Positions 17,208 to 25,174 of a stretch of 44,620 bases of DNA are shown here, one piece after another. The position numbers and the translations under genes were made by a program. Under the pieces are notes generated by a model. The model worked only from the letters and a program-made list of their open reading frames with translations, did no database searches and had not been told where the DNA came from. Position 1 is the first letter of the stretch, and every line of letters begins with the position of its first letter. Source of the DNA: Lentimicrobiaceae bacterium (GTDB taxonomy: Bacteria; Bacteroidota; Bacteroidia; Bacteroidales; UBA4417); assembly GCA_028697555.1 (NCBI GenBank), contig JAQVEX010000016.1, positions 1 through 44,620 of the forward strand, read 5' to 3'.

Positions 17208-18077
17208 ATGGACAACAGACAGTACTCGCCAGGCGGATTTAGCATATTACCTCCAGTAGTTAAAAACCTACTTATCATAAACGGGATTTTCTACTTGGCT
17301 ACAATATCTTTGGGATACTCAATGAATATCGACTTAATCGACATTTTGGGTCTGCACTATTTTAAAGCCGAAAAGTTTGAGTTTTACCAGTTTATAACTT
17401 ACATGTTTATGCATGGAGGTTTTTCTCACATTTTCTTCAATATGTTTGCCTTGTGGATGTTCGGAAGCATTTTGGAGCAAACTTGGGGACCTAAGCGCTT
17501 TTTGATTTATTATTTTTTTACAGGCATTGGTGCTGCTATTGTTCACTACGTTGTTTTCTATTTTCAAATAACGCCGACAATCGAGTTAATAGACAATTTT
17601 ATATACCAACCTAATATTGAAAATTTGCAGCAAATAGTTAGCACTCACAGGTTTGCCATTTTCGACGACACCGGAAATATTACATCTCTTTTCGAACAGT
17701 TTAAAGTCAATTATTCAATACTCGCAAACAATCCGACAGATACCGCCGCAATGCAAAATGTATTGAATTTTATGAGCGAATATAAAATACACTACTTGAA
17801 TCAGCCTGTGGTTGTCGGAGCTTCGGGTGCTGTATATGGTTTGTTGTTAGCATTTGGCATGATGTTCCCAAATGCAATGATATATTTGTACTTTTTTGTC
17901 CCTATGAAAGCAAAATGGTTTGTAATTATTTTCGGCGTTATAGAACTTCTTTCAGGAATTTACGGAAGGGGCGGAAATATTGCACACTTCGCTCACTTGG
18001 GCGGTATGATTTTCGGCATAATTCTGATACTGATTTGGCGAAGAAAAGATAAAAAATCTTCTAACTTTAGCTATTGA
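17208..18077 (+). CDS. Rhomboid intramembrane serine protease (first of two)
   Basis: The 289-residue membrane protein has the rhomboid core: FITYMFMHGGFSHIFFNMFALWMFG (the HxxxN oxyanion segment of TM2), GASGAVYG with catalytic S206, and HFAHLGG with catalytic H263. A polar insert of about 70 residues (about 125-200) lies between TM3 and the catalytic TM4, much longer than in E. coli GlpG. Rhomboids cut transmembrane substrates within the bilayer; the substrate here is unknown. The ATG lies 4 bases after the mutL stop, and the stop overlaps the next rhomboid gene, so translation is probably coupled. Confidence 0.92.
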   Translation: MDNRQYSPGGFSILPPVVKNLLIINGIFYLATISLGYSMNIDLIDILGLHYFKAEKFEFYQFITYMFMHGGFSHIFFNMFALWMFGSILEQTWGPKRFLIYYFFTGIGAAIVHYVVFYFQITPTIELIDNFIYQPNIENLQQIVSTHRFAIFDDTGNITSLFEQFKVNYSILANNPTDTAAMQNVLNFMSEYKIHYLNQPVVVGASGAVYGLLLAFGMMFPNAMIYLYFFVPMKAKWFVIIFGVIELLSGIYGRGGNIAHFAHLGGMIFGIILILIWRRKDKKSSNFSY

Positions 18078-19021
18078 TGAATAATTTTTCAAATACAAAC
18101 ATAAATAACACAAGCATTAAGGATTTGATTAAGAAGTTTAAATCCAAACCTATAGTGGCGCAATTAATTATAATAAACGTTGCTATCTGGGTATTGTTAA
18201 GCTTGATTTCTGTTTTGTATTTTTTGTTTCAAGACCCTGAAAGCAGTAGTTACACATGGACTGAACAAATTTTGAAATATTTTGCCGTACCGGCTTCCTT
18301 ATCGGCATTAGCTGCAAGACCTTGGACAATCCTCACTTACATGTTTGTTCACACGTCGTTTTGGCACTTGCTTTTCAATATGCTGTGGCTGTATTGGTTT
18401 GGTAAAATATTTTTAGAATTCAAATCCAAAAAAGAATTATTGCTTTTGTACTTTGCTGGCGGTTTTATAGGCTCATTTTTCTTTATAGCTGCTTATAACA
18501 TTTTTCCCGTGTTCAAGCCAATAATTGACAGTGCCAATGCCATAGGTGCATCGGCGGCAATTTTGGGTATTACCATAGCAACCGCAACAATAGCTCCAAA
18601 TTACAACATCAGATTACTGTTAATTGGAAACATCAAACTCAAACACATAGCAATATTTACGGTTATTCTTGATGTTTTAATGATTAAAGATGGCAATGCC
18701 GGCGGACATTTTGCTCATTTGGGTGGTGCGTTGTGTGGGTTTATTTACGGCTTGTGGATTAGAAACAAAGCCGATATTGTCAACTATTTCAGACAAAAAA
18801 AGCGTAAAAGAAATTTTTCTATTCCCAAAAAGAAGAAAAAGAAAAAATCTGAAAATATCTACACCGAAACGTACGTTAGCGATGAAGATTACAACAGAAA
18901 AAAACACGAAAATCAGGAAAAAATTGATAAAATATTAGATAAGATTTCTGAAAAAGGTTATAATGCCTTATCAAAGGAAGAAAAGGAGTTTTTGTTCTCA
19001 AATTCATCAAAAAATGGCTAA
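18077..19021 (+). CDS. Rhomboid intramembrane serine protease (second of two)
   Basis: The 314-residue protein has the same core as its neighbour: TYMFVHTSFWHLLFNMLWLYWFG, GASAAILG with catalytic S159, and HFAHLGG with catalytic H214. The residue after the serine is Ala rather than the usual Gly of GxSG, which is tolerated in some rhomboids. A charged cytoplasmic tail from about residue 235 is rich in Lys (KKKKKKK) and Glu and has no counterpart in the first copy. The ATG at 18077 shares its A with the TGA of the upstream gene; an upstream TTG in frame was not used. Divergence between the copies suggests different substrates. Confidence 0.9.
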   Translation: MNNFSNTNINNTSIKDLIKKFKSKPIVAQLIIINVAIWVLLSLISVLYFLFQDPESSSYTWTEQILKYFAVPASLSALAARPWTILTYMFVHTSFWHLLFNMLWLYWFGKIFLEFKSKKELLLLYFAGGFIGSFFFIAAYNIFPVFKPIIDSANAIGASAAILGITIATATIAPNYNIRLLLIGNIKLKHIAIFTVILDVLMIKDGNAGGHFAHLGGALCGFIYGLWIRNKADIVNYFRQKKRKRNFSIPKKKKKKKSENIYTETYVSDEDYNRKKHENQEKIDKILDKISEKGYNALSKEEKEFLFSNSSKNG

Positions 19022-20162
19022 GAAAACTAAAAAAACCAAGAAAACTAAGAAAAAAAAGAAATTCGGTGTTGGCGAAACAATTTTGCTGGCTGTAAATTTC
19101 TTTTTTATTCTGCTGCTTTTGCTTGCCAACTTAGCGCCAATCTTATCTCCCGAAAAATATTTTTACATTTCCACACTCGGACTTGTTTATCCGCTACTTA
19201 TAATCGCAAACTTAGTTTTTGTCATCGTTTGGCTTTTAAGGTTTAGGTACAGCTTTGTATTTTCATTAATTGCTATTGCCATAAGCTACGGCAATGTTGC
19301 CAAAACCTTCGGATTTACAAGTAAAAAACTAACTCTAGACCAAAACGAATACGTTTCGGTGATGTCATACAATGTGAAACTATTCGACTATTTTTCGCAT
19401 CCCGACAACGAAATAAAAAAATCTTTAGACGGCGTTACAAAACTTGTAAACGACAACAAGGTCGAAATCCTTTGCTTGCAAGAGTTTTACGACGGTTCGC
19501 AATCGGGTAGCAATACCCTTAAAATTTTGTCGAAAAATTGCCATCTGCCTTTTACTTACGTTGAAACTATCAAAAGCATAAACCCTCGTCAGCCCTTCGG
19601 ATTAGCGATTTTATCAAAATATCCAATCGTAAATCAGGAAAAAATAAATTTCGACAACAGTAAAGTAAACTATGCAATAAAATGCGATGTATTAGTTGGT
19701 AATGATACGTTAAACCTTATTAATACTCACTTAGAAAGCATTAAATTAGGCAAGGAAGATTACAACTTAATGAGCGAAATAATTGCGGGTACGACAAGCA
19801 ATGAGCAAATAAAAAAATCGTCGAAATCTATATTAAAAAAACTCGAAACAGCGTACGAACGCAGGATTCCGCAAGTTTCAAAACTTCAAGAAATTATTGA
19901 TAAGTGTAACAATCCATTAATTTTGGTCGGCGATTTTAACGACACGCCTGTCAGCTATACGTACAGAATTATAAGCAAAAACTTGAAAGACTCTTTTAAA
20001 GAAGCGGGTTGGGGTTTTGGAAAAACTTACGCCGAAAAAATTCCTCTTCTACGTATTGATTATATTTTCTTTTCAAATGAATTGAATTGTGCCGAATTTG
20101 AAGTAATCAGCAGTAAAATTTCCGACCACTACCCTATTCTGTCTAAATTTTCAATTAAATAA
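19014..20162 (+). CDS. Endonuclease/exonuclease/phosphatase-fold protein with N-terminal membrane helices
   Basis: From the ATG at 19014 the product has 382 residues: a Lys/Thr-rich start (MAKKTKKTKKTKK), three hydrophobic segments (about 20-105), then an EEP domain. Motifs are VMSYNVKLFD (metal-site Asn), LCLQEFYD (metal-site Glu), LINTHLES, VGDFNDTP (Asp and Asn) and SDHYPI (catalytic Asp-His). The fold covers DNases, sphingomyelinases, inositol phosphatases and similar enzymes; the membrane anchor makes an extracytoplasmic phosphodiesterase or nuclease plausible, but the substrate is unknown. An earlier in-frame start at 18963 lies within the rhomboid gene and was rejected. The ATG overlaps the upstream stop by 8 bases. 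Confidence 0.87.
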   Translation: MAKKTKKTKKTKKKKKFGVGETILLAVNFFFILLLLLANLAPILSPEKYFYISTLGLVYPLLIIANLVFVIVWLLRFRYSFVFSLIAIAISYGNVAKTFGFTSKKLTLDQNEYVSVMSYNVKLFDYFSHPDNEIKKSLDGVTKLVNDNKVEILCLQEFYDGSQSGSNTLKILSKNCHLPFTYVETIKSINPRQPFGLAILSKYPIVNQEKINFDNSKVNYAIKCDVLVGNDTLNLINTHLESIKLGKEDYNLMSEIIAGTTSNEQIKKSSKSILKKLETAYERRIPQVSKLQEIIDKCNNPLILVGDFNDTPVSYTYRIISKNLKDSFKEAGWGFGKTYAEKIPLLRIDYIFFSNELNCAEFEVISSKISDHYPILSKFSIK

Positions 20163-20180
20163 GTTTTAAATTGTATTTAA

Positions 20181-22226
20181 ATGAAGTTTAAACTGACATC
20201 TAAATTTGAACCTACCGGCGACCAACCTTCGGCGATTAAGCAATTGTACGAAGGCTTGCTCAGAAACGATAAGCATCAGGTTTTATTAGGTGTTACGGGG
20301 TCGGGAAAAACTTTTACTATTGCCAACGTTATAAATCAAATTCAACGTCCGACATTAGTCCTCAGCCACAATAAAACTCTTGCGGCACAGTTGTACGCTG
20401 AGTTCAAGCAGTTTTTTCCGGAAAATGCAGTCAAGTTTTTTATTTCGTACTACGACTATTACCAACCCGAAGCTTTTATCCCTACTACCAATACTTACAT
20501 TGAGAAGGATATTTCCATAAACGAAGAAATTGAAAAACTTCGAATTGATGCTACTTCTTCGCTACTCACAGGCAGACGCGATATAATTATTGTTGCTTCG
20601 GTTTCTTGCATTTACGGTATCGGAAATCCCGAAGACATCAATAGCAACACTATCCATATTAAAGTCGGCGACAAAATTAGTCGCGATAAATTTCTGCGTC
20701 GCTTGGTAGATAGTCTTTATTCCAGAACCGAATTTGACCTCGAAAGGGGAAAATTCAGAGTTAAAGGTGATACCGTCGATATTTTTCCGGTTGAAGCCGA
20801 TTTTGCTTGCAAAGTCATCTTTTTTAGCGACGAAATTGAAGAAATTTCTACATTCAACCCTATAAGTGGCAACCTCATTGAGCATTTGGAACAGTTTACA
20901 ATATTTCCTACAAATATTTTTGTTACTTCGAAAGAGAAAATACAATCAGCCATAAAAAATATTCATATAGATTTAGGCAAGCAAATTGACTTCTTCAAAG
21001 AAACCGGTAAAATCATTGAAGCCAAACGTCTGGAAGACAGAGTAACTTACGATTTGGAGATGATGCGAGAGCTCGGTTATTGTTCGGGAATTGAAAATTA
21101 CAGTCGTTATTTCGACGGCAGAAAACCCGGCACTCGTCCATTTTGCTTGCTCGATTATTTTCCCGACGATTATTTAATGGTCGTTGACGAAAGCCACGTT
21201 ACAGTCCCGCAAATCAGAGCCATGTACGGCGGCGACCGCTCGCGAAAGCAAAATTTGGTTGAGTATGGTTTCAGACTGCCTTCGGCTTTGGATAACAGAC
21301 CTCTTAAATTTCCGGAATTTGAAGCTCTGACAAATCAGGTTATATACGTTAGTGCCACGCCTGCCGATTACGAACTTGCGAAAGCCAACGGAGTTATTGT
21401 CGAGCAAATTGTAAGACCTACAGGTCTCATCGACCCGATTATTGAAGTTAAGCCCAGTTTAAACCAAATCGACGATTTGCTTAATGAAATTCAGATTAGA
21501 ACTAAAAATAACGAGAGGACTCTCATTACAACGCTTACCAAACGCATGGCTGAAGAGCTTTCAAAATATTTGAGCAATCTGAATATCAAAACCAAATATT
21601 TACACTCGGGAGTGCTTACGATTGAACGTGTTGAGATTCTTAACAGTCTGCGGACAGGCGAAATCGACGTTTTGGTTGGTGTAAACTTGCTGCGCGAAGG
21701 ATTAGACCTCCCGGAGGTTTCGTTGGTTGCAATTTTGGATGCCGACAAAGAAGGATTTTTGCGTTCGGAAAAATCGCTTACGCAAACAGCAGGAAGAGCT
21801 GCCAGAAACATAAACAGCAAGGTTATTTTCTACGCCGATACTATAACCGATTCTATGCAAAAAACCATAGACGAAACCAACAGAAAACGCAGTATTCAGC
21901 TTGAATACAACCGCATTAACAATATTACTCCAAAACAAATTATTAAAGATATTAGCACCGATTTGGTCGGATTGAGTGCCGATAGCGGAACGCCGACCCC
22001 AGACAAAGCCAATAAAATCTACGTCGAAGGTTCGATTATCAATTCTGCCGCCGACCCTTTAAGCGAATATCTTAGCTATCAGCAATTGGAAAAACTTTAC
22101 AATACATCTAAGACTCTAATGCAAAAAGCCGCCAAAGACCTTGATTTTATGGAAGCTGCACGGCTTAGAGACGAAATGTATATGTACAAAAATAAAATGG
22201 AACAGTTTAATGTTAAACCTAAATAG
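20181..22226 (+). CDS. uvrB: Excinuclease ABC subunit UvrB
   Basis: The 681-residue protein is a full-length UvrB. It has Walker A GVTGSGKT at residues 37-44, the beta-hairpin region YYDYYQPEAFIP, the helicase DESH box (VVDESHV), motif V/VI segments GVNLLREGLDLPEVSLVAILDADKEGFLRS and QTAGRAARN, and a C-terminal UVR motif (LEKLYNTSKTLMQKAAKDLDFMEAARLRDEM) that contacts UvrC. UvrB verifies DNA damage after UvrA loading in nucleotide excision repair. It begins 18 bases after the EEP gene and is the last gene of the operon that begins at 15086, so mismatch and excision repair components share a transcript with two rhomboids. Confidence 0.97.
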   Translation: MKFKLTSKFEPTGDQPSAIKQLYEGLLRNDKHQVLLGVTGSGKTFTIANVINQIQRPTLVLSHNKTLAAQLYAEFKQFFPENAVKFFISYYDYYQPEAFIPTTNTYIEKDISINEEIEKLRIDATSSLLTGRRDIIIVASVSCIYGIGNPEDINSNTIHIKVGDKISRDKFLRRLVDSLYSRTEFDLERGKFRVKGDTVDIFPVEADFACKVIFFSDEIEEISTFNPISGNLIEHLEQFTIFPTNIFVTSKEKIQSAIKNIHIDLGKQIDFFKETGKIIEAKRLEDRVTYDLEMMRELGYCSGIENYSRYFDGRKPGTRPFCLLDYFPDDYLMVVDESHVTVPQIRAMYGGDRSRKQNLVEYGFRLPSALDNRPLKFPEFEALTNQVIYVSATPADYELAKANGVIVEQIVRPTGLIDPIIEVKPSLNQIDDLLNEIQIRTKNNERTLITTLTKRMAEELSKYLSNLNIKTKYLHSGVLTIERVEILNSLRTGEIDVLVGVNLLREGLDLPEVSLVAILDADKEGFLRSEKSLTQTAGRAARNINSKVIFYADTITDSMQKTIDETNRKRSIQLEYNRINNITPKQIIKDISTDLVGLSADSGTPTPDKANKIYVEGSIINSAADPLSEYLSYQQLEKLYNTSKTLMQKAAKDLDFMEAARLRDEMYMYKNKMEQFNVKPK

Positions 22227-22274
22227 TATTTAATGTCTGAGTATAATAGTGTCATTCTGTGGCTTATGTTTATT

Positions 22275-22389
22275 GCCTTTAGCCCTTAGCCCTTAGCCTT
22301 TGGCTATTAGCCATTTGCCATTTGCTAAACACAGCTAAAAGCTAAAAGCTAAAAGCCAACAGCCAACAGCCAACAGCCAATAGCTAACC
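22275..22389. repeat. Heptamer-repeat island 4, inverted arms
   Basis: Sixteen consecutive 7-base units, broken only by ACA at 22331-22333. The left arm is GCCTTTA, GCCCTTA twice, GCCTTTG, GCTATTA, GCCATTT twice, GCTAAAC. The right arm is GCTAAAA three times, GCCAACA three times, GCCAATA, GCTAACC. The two arms are imperfectly complementary and could form a long hairpin between uvrB and the epimerase gene. This is the cleanest example of the period in the window. Confidence 0.88.
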
Positions 22390-22420
22390 AAATTACCGGA
22401 CAACATTAAAATAAATAAGT

Positions 22421-23494
22421 ATGAAAAAAATAGTAACAGTAATAGGAGCCAGACCTCAATTTATAAAGGCGGCAACCATAAGCAGAGCTTTTAAGAAATT
22501 TCCAGTAAAAGAAGTTATTGTTCACACCGGACAACACTTTGATAAGAATATGTCTGATATTTTCTTTTCGGAAATGCAAATTCCGTTACCCGACTACAAT
22601 CTCGATATAAATAGCTTATCACACGGAGCCATGACAGGCAAAATGTTGGAAGCAATAGAAGAAATTCTTTTTTCGGAAAAGCCCGAAGCTGTCATGGTAT
22701 ACGGCGATACCAACAGTACTTTGGCAGGTGCATTGGCAGCACGAAAACTAAACATACCGGTTGTCCACGTCGAAGCCGGCTTGCGTTCGTTTAACAATAA
22801 TATGCCTGAAGAAATCAACCGAATTATAACCGACAGAATATCTTCGTTGCTACTTTGCCCTTCTGATACAGCCGTAAAAAACCTGCATAACGAAGGTTTC
22901 GAAAATTTTGATACCATTATTGTTAAAAACGGAGATGTTATGTTTGATGCAAGTCTGTTCTACTCTCCTATTGCAAAAACAAAATCGAATATTATTAACT
23001 CTCTGAATTTGAACGAATTTGTTTTAGCTACCGTGCACCGACAAGAAAACACCGACAATATCGATAACTTAAAGCAAATTATCAATGCTCTGAATACTAT
23101 CAATAAATCTGTTGAAGTTGTTGTGCCTTTGCATCCGCGAACCAAAAACATAATACAAAAACACGATATTCGTCCCGATTTTAAAATAATTGAACCCGTT
23201 GGCTACTTTGATATGATTACCTTACAGCAAAACTGCAACTTAATTTTAACCGACAGCGGTGGAGTTCAAAAAGAAGCGTTTTTCTTTAAAAAACCTTGTG
23301 TAACTTTGCGTAACGAAACCGAATGGACAGAATTGCTAGAACATGGGTGCAATATGCTTGCCGGACATGATACCGAAAGCATTATAAATGCCTACGAAAC
23401 CATGAACAATAAAAACATCAATTTTGGTGCTAATTTGTACGGAAACGGCGATGCAGCCGATATTGCAGCCGAACATATTTTCAATTTATTGTAA
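22421..23494 (+). CDS. wecB: Non-hydrolysing UDP-GlcNAc 2-epimerase
   Basis: The 357-residue protein shows the WecB/MnaA fold: VIGARPQFIKAATISRAF at the N-terminus, HTGQHFDKNMSDIFF, VMVYGDTNSTLAGALAA, VHVEAGLRSFNNNMPEEINR, TVHRQENTDN, and the UDP-binding LILTDSGGVQKEAFF. It interconverts UDP-GlcNAc and UDP-ManNAc, the precursor of ManNAc-containing surface glycans. Other sugar genes of a polysaccharide cluster are not adjacent; the neighbours are uvrB, behind a repeat island, and a small beta-barrel gene. Length and motifs are complete. Substrate preference, for example 2,3-diacetamido sugars as in WbpI, cannot be excluded. Confidence 0.93.
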   Translation: MKKIVTVIGARPQFIKAATISRAFKKFPVKEVIVHTGQHFDKNMSDIFFSEMQIPLPDYNLDINSLSHGAMTGKMLEAIEEILFSEKPEAVMVYGDTNSTLAGALAARKLNIPVVHVEAGLRSFNNNMPEEINRIITDRISSLLLCPSDTAVKNLHNEGFENFDTIIVKNGDVMFDASLFYSPIAKTKSNIINSLNLNEFVLATVHRQENTDNIDNLKQIINALNTINKSVEVVVPLHPRTKNIIQKHDIRPDFKIIEPVGYFDMITLQQNCNLILTDSGGVQKEAFFFKKPCVTLRNETEWTELLEHGCNMLAGHDTESIINAYETMNNKNINFGANLYGNGDAADIAAEHIFNLL

Positions 23495-23519
23495 ATTTGC
23501 AGTATCTAACTTAATTTTG
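23492..23519 (+). promoter_or_regulatory. Two -7 boxes before the beta-barrel gene
   Basis: TAAATTTG at 23492-23499 overlaps the end of the epimerase gene and TAATTTTG lies at 23512-23519. Both match TAnnTTTG and precede the ATG at 23563 by 44-64 bases. Confidence 0.4.
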
Positions 23520-23562
23520 TAGGCGTATTAATTGTAACGATTAAGTTGTTAAAACAAAACTG

Positions 23563-24105
23563 ATGAAAAATAAAAAGATATTTATAACGCTGATTCTAAT
23601 CATCTTGCTCCATAGCTTGGCTTTCGGACAAGAAAGCAATAAGCAAAGAACTCCCTTTAAACCGAGAATTTTTTATGGTGGCGGATTTGGATTACAGTTC
23701 GGAAATACTACTCTCATCGAAGTTTCTCCCTCAATTGGTGTTGAGCTATTACCTAATTTTGGTATAGGAATTACCCCTACATACAAGTATTACAGATATA
23801 GACCTTATTACAACTCTGACAAAATTGTAACCAACGTATATGGTGGTAGCATTTTTGCACGATACGTAGTTATTTACAACATTTTTCTTCACGCCGAATA
23901 CGAAAAACTATTTTTCAATACAAAATCCGACCTTATCGAAAATCAAAAGCAAGATTTTGATAGTTTCTTAGTCGGTGGCGGATACCGCCAGCAAGTCGGA
24001 GAAAAGACTTTTGTTCACATTTCCATACTTTGGAACTTAAACGATTCTCAAAACTCTTTGTATAATAATCCTGTTATAAGGATGGGCATCGGCTTCGGGT
24101 TTTAG
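23563..24105 (+). CDS. Small outer-membrane beta-barrel protein
   Basis: The 180-residue protein has a signal peptide (MKNKKIFITLILIILLHSLAFGQ, cleavage after about residue 22) followed by alternating hydrophobic/polar strands rich in Gly, Tyr and Phe: FYGGGFGLQFGNTTLIEVSPSIG, LLPNFGIGITPTYKYY, VYGGSIFARYVVIYNIFLHAEYE, FLVGGGYRQQVG, FVHISILWNL, and a final PVIRMGIGFGF. It ends in Phe, as outer-membrane barrels usually do. About eight strands can be counted, like OmpA/OmpX-type barrels. No ligand or enzymatic motif is visible. It appears to be a single-gene unit between the epimerase and a convergent SDR gene. Confidence 0.75.
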   Translation: MKNKKIFITLILIILLHSLAFGQESNKQRTPFKPRIFYGGGFGLQFGNTTLIEVSPSIGVELLPNFGIGITPTYKYYRYRPYYNSDKIVTNVYGGSIFARYVVIYNIFLHAEYEKLFFNTKSDLIENQKQDFDSFLVGGGYRQQVGEKTFVHISILWNLNDSQNSLYNNPVIRMGIGFGF

Positions 24106-24106
24106 A

Positions 24107-24268
24107 TGTTGCGGGGTGCGGGTTAGTTTCGGAGTATTGAGTTCCGAGTTCTGAGTTCTGAGTATCAGAATTCCCGACTCAAAACTCAAAACTCCTAACT
24201 CGATACTCCTGTCTCTCCACTCATCACTCATCACTCATCACTCATCACTCATCACCGACCACCGCTCA
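24107..24268. repeat. Heptamer-repeat island 5, several families
   Basis: The convergent gap holds GTTGCGG and GGTGCGG, then GAGTTCC, GAGTTCT twice and GAGTATC near 24139-24166, then the inverted form CTCAAAA twice with CTCCTAA and CTCGATA at 24178-24206, and then five ACTCATC-type units at about 24219-24254 with CGACCAC. On the minus strand the SDR stop TGA (24266-24268) is part of a GGTGAGC unit. Confidence 0.8.
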
Positions 24269-25075
24269 CCCCAACGGTGAACCCTCCTCCTTCGCCATGT
24301 GATTGTAGTTAAACCTGTCCAACAACGACGGAAACCATTTTGACAAAAATACTGCAAATTTTCCTTCAACGAAAGTCAGTATCAACGTGCGTTTGCGTTT
24401 TACAACAGCCCTGTAGATTTTTTTAGCTACCTGTTCGGAAGTCATCATTTTTTCTTCGTTTCTTGGTGTTTCGCCTTGCGGACTTCCATCACCCAAAAGT
24501 GCTACTTTTCTTATATTTGAAGCTGTAAACCCGGGTGCAGCAACCAAAACATGCAATCCTGATTTTAAATATTCAACTCTTATTGTATCTAAAAACCCTC
24601 TGATAGCGTACTTTGAAGACGAGTAAGCCGAGCGTGCAGGTAAGCCCAAATATCCGGCTATGGAAATTACACCAACCAAACTCCCTTTCTGCTCGACTAA
24701 ATAAGGCAAGGCAAATTTTGTACAATTAACCGTCCCCCAATAGTTGGTATCAATAACTTTGTGCATAACCGACAGGTCGGTATCAATAAACATCGAACGC
24801 ATGCTAATGCCGGCATTGTTAATCAACACATCTATTTTACCAAATGCTTCAACGGTTTTTTTAACCAAATTTTCGCAATCGCTGACAACACTTACATCGG
24901 TTACTACCGAAATAGCATCGGCGTTGTATTGCTTAACCTCGGCTAAAACCGCATCTAACTTTTCGGTATTACGAGCCGCCAAAGCCACCTTACTTCCTTT
25001 CTTTGAAAACTCAATTGCTAAAGCTCTGCCAATCCCTGACGATGCTCCCGTTATTATTACAACTTTTCCTTTCAT
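24266..25075 (-). CDS. Short-chain dehydrogenase/reductase (SDR)
   Basis: The 269-residue protein is a classical SDR. TGASSGIG at residues 9-16 binds the dinucleotide, NNAG at 86-89 stabilises the sheet, and the catalytic triad is S138, Y151 and K155 (YSSSK). R36 after the second strand (ALAARN) suggests NADP(H). It resembles ER/DHRS-like SDRs of lipid or general carbonyl metabolism, but substrate cannot be assigned. The C-terminal region is hydrophobic (FAVFLSKWFPSLLDRF), perhaps membrane-associating. It is divergent from the aminotransferase gene, with 99 bases between starts containing one -7 box on each strand. Confidence 0.9.
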   Translation of the reverse strand: MKGKVVIITGASSGIGRALAIEFSKKGSKVALAARNTEKLDAVLAEVKQYNADAISVVTDVSVVSDCENLVKKTVEAFGKIDVLINNAGISMRSMFIDTDLSVMHKVIDTNYWGTVNCTKFALPYLVEQKGSLVGVISIAGYLGLPARSAYSSSKYAIRGFLDTIRVEYLKSGLHVLVAAPGFTASNIRKVALLGDGSPQGETPRNEEKMMTSEQVAKKIYRAVVKRKRTLILTFVEGKFAVFLSKWFPSLLDRFNYNHMAKEEGSPLG

Positions 25076-25091
25076 TTTGTCGCTTTTCTTG

Positions 25092-25099
25092 CAAAATTA
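25092..25099 (-). promoter_or_regulatory. Bacteroidota -7 box for the SDR gene
   Basis: On the minus strand TAATTTTG, followed by CAAGAAAAG, lies 17-24 bases before the ATG. It forms one half of a divergent promoter pair. Confidence 0.5.
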
Positions 25100-25150
25100 G
25101 CACAAACAAGGAAATATTAGATTTTATTCCTCTTTTTTTCGCAAAACCAT

Positions 25151-25158
25151 TAACTTTG
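25151..25158 (+). promoter_or_regulatory. Bacteroidota -7 box for the aminotransferase gene
   Basis: TAACTTTG lies 17-24 bases before the ATG at 25175, the other half of the divergent pair with the SDR gene. Confidence 0.5.
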
Positions 25159-25174
25159 GTGAAATTTTTAAAAG

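Noticed and set aside
18963..19013. Upstream start for the EEP-fold protein
   Set aside because: It would overlap the rhomboid gene by 59 bases and add an out-of-character 17 residues; ATG 19014 fits the coupled arrangement.
22275..22389. Possible CRISPR array
   Set aside because: Units are 7 bases with no spacers, and no cas genes occur in the window.
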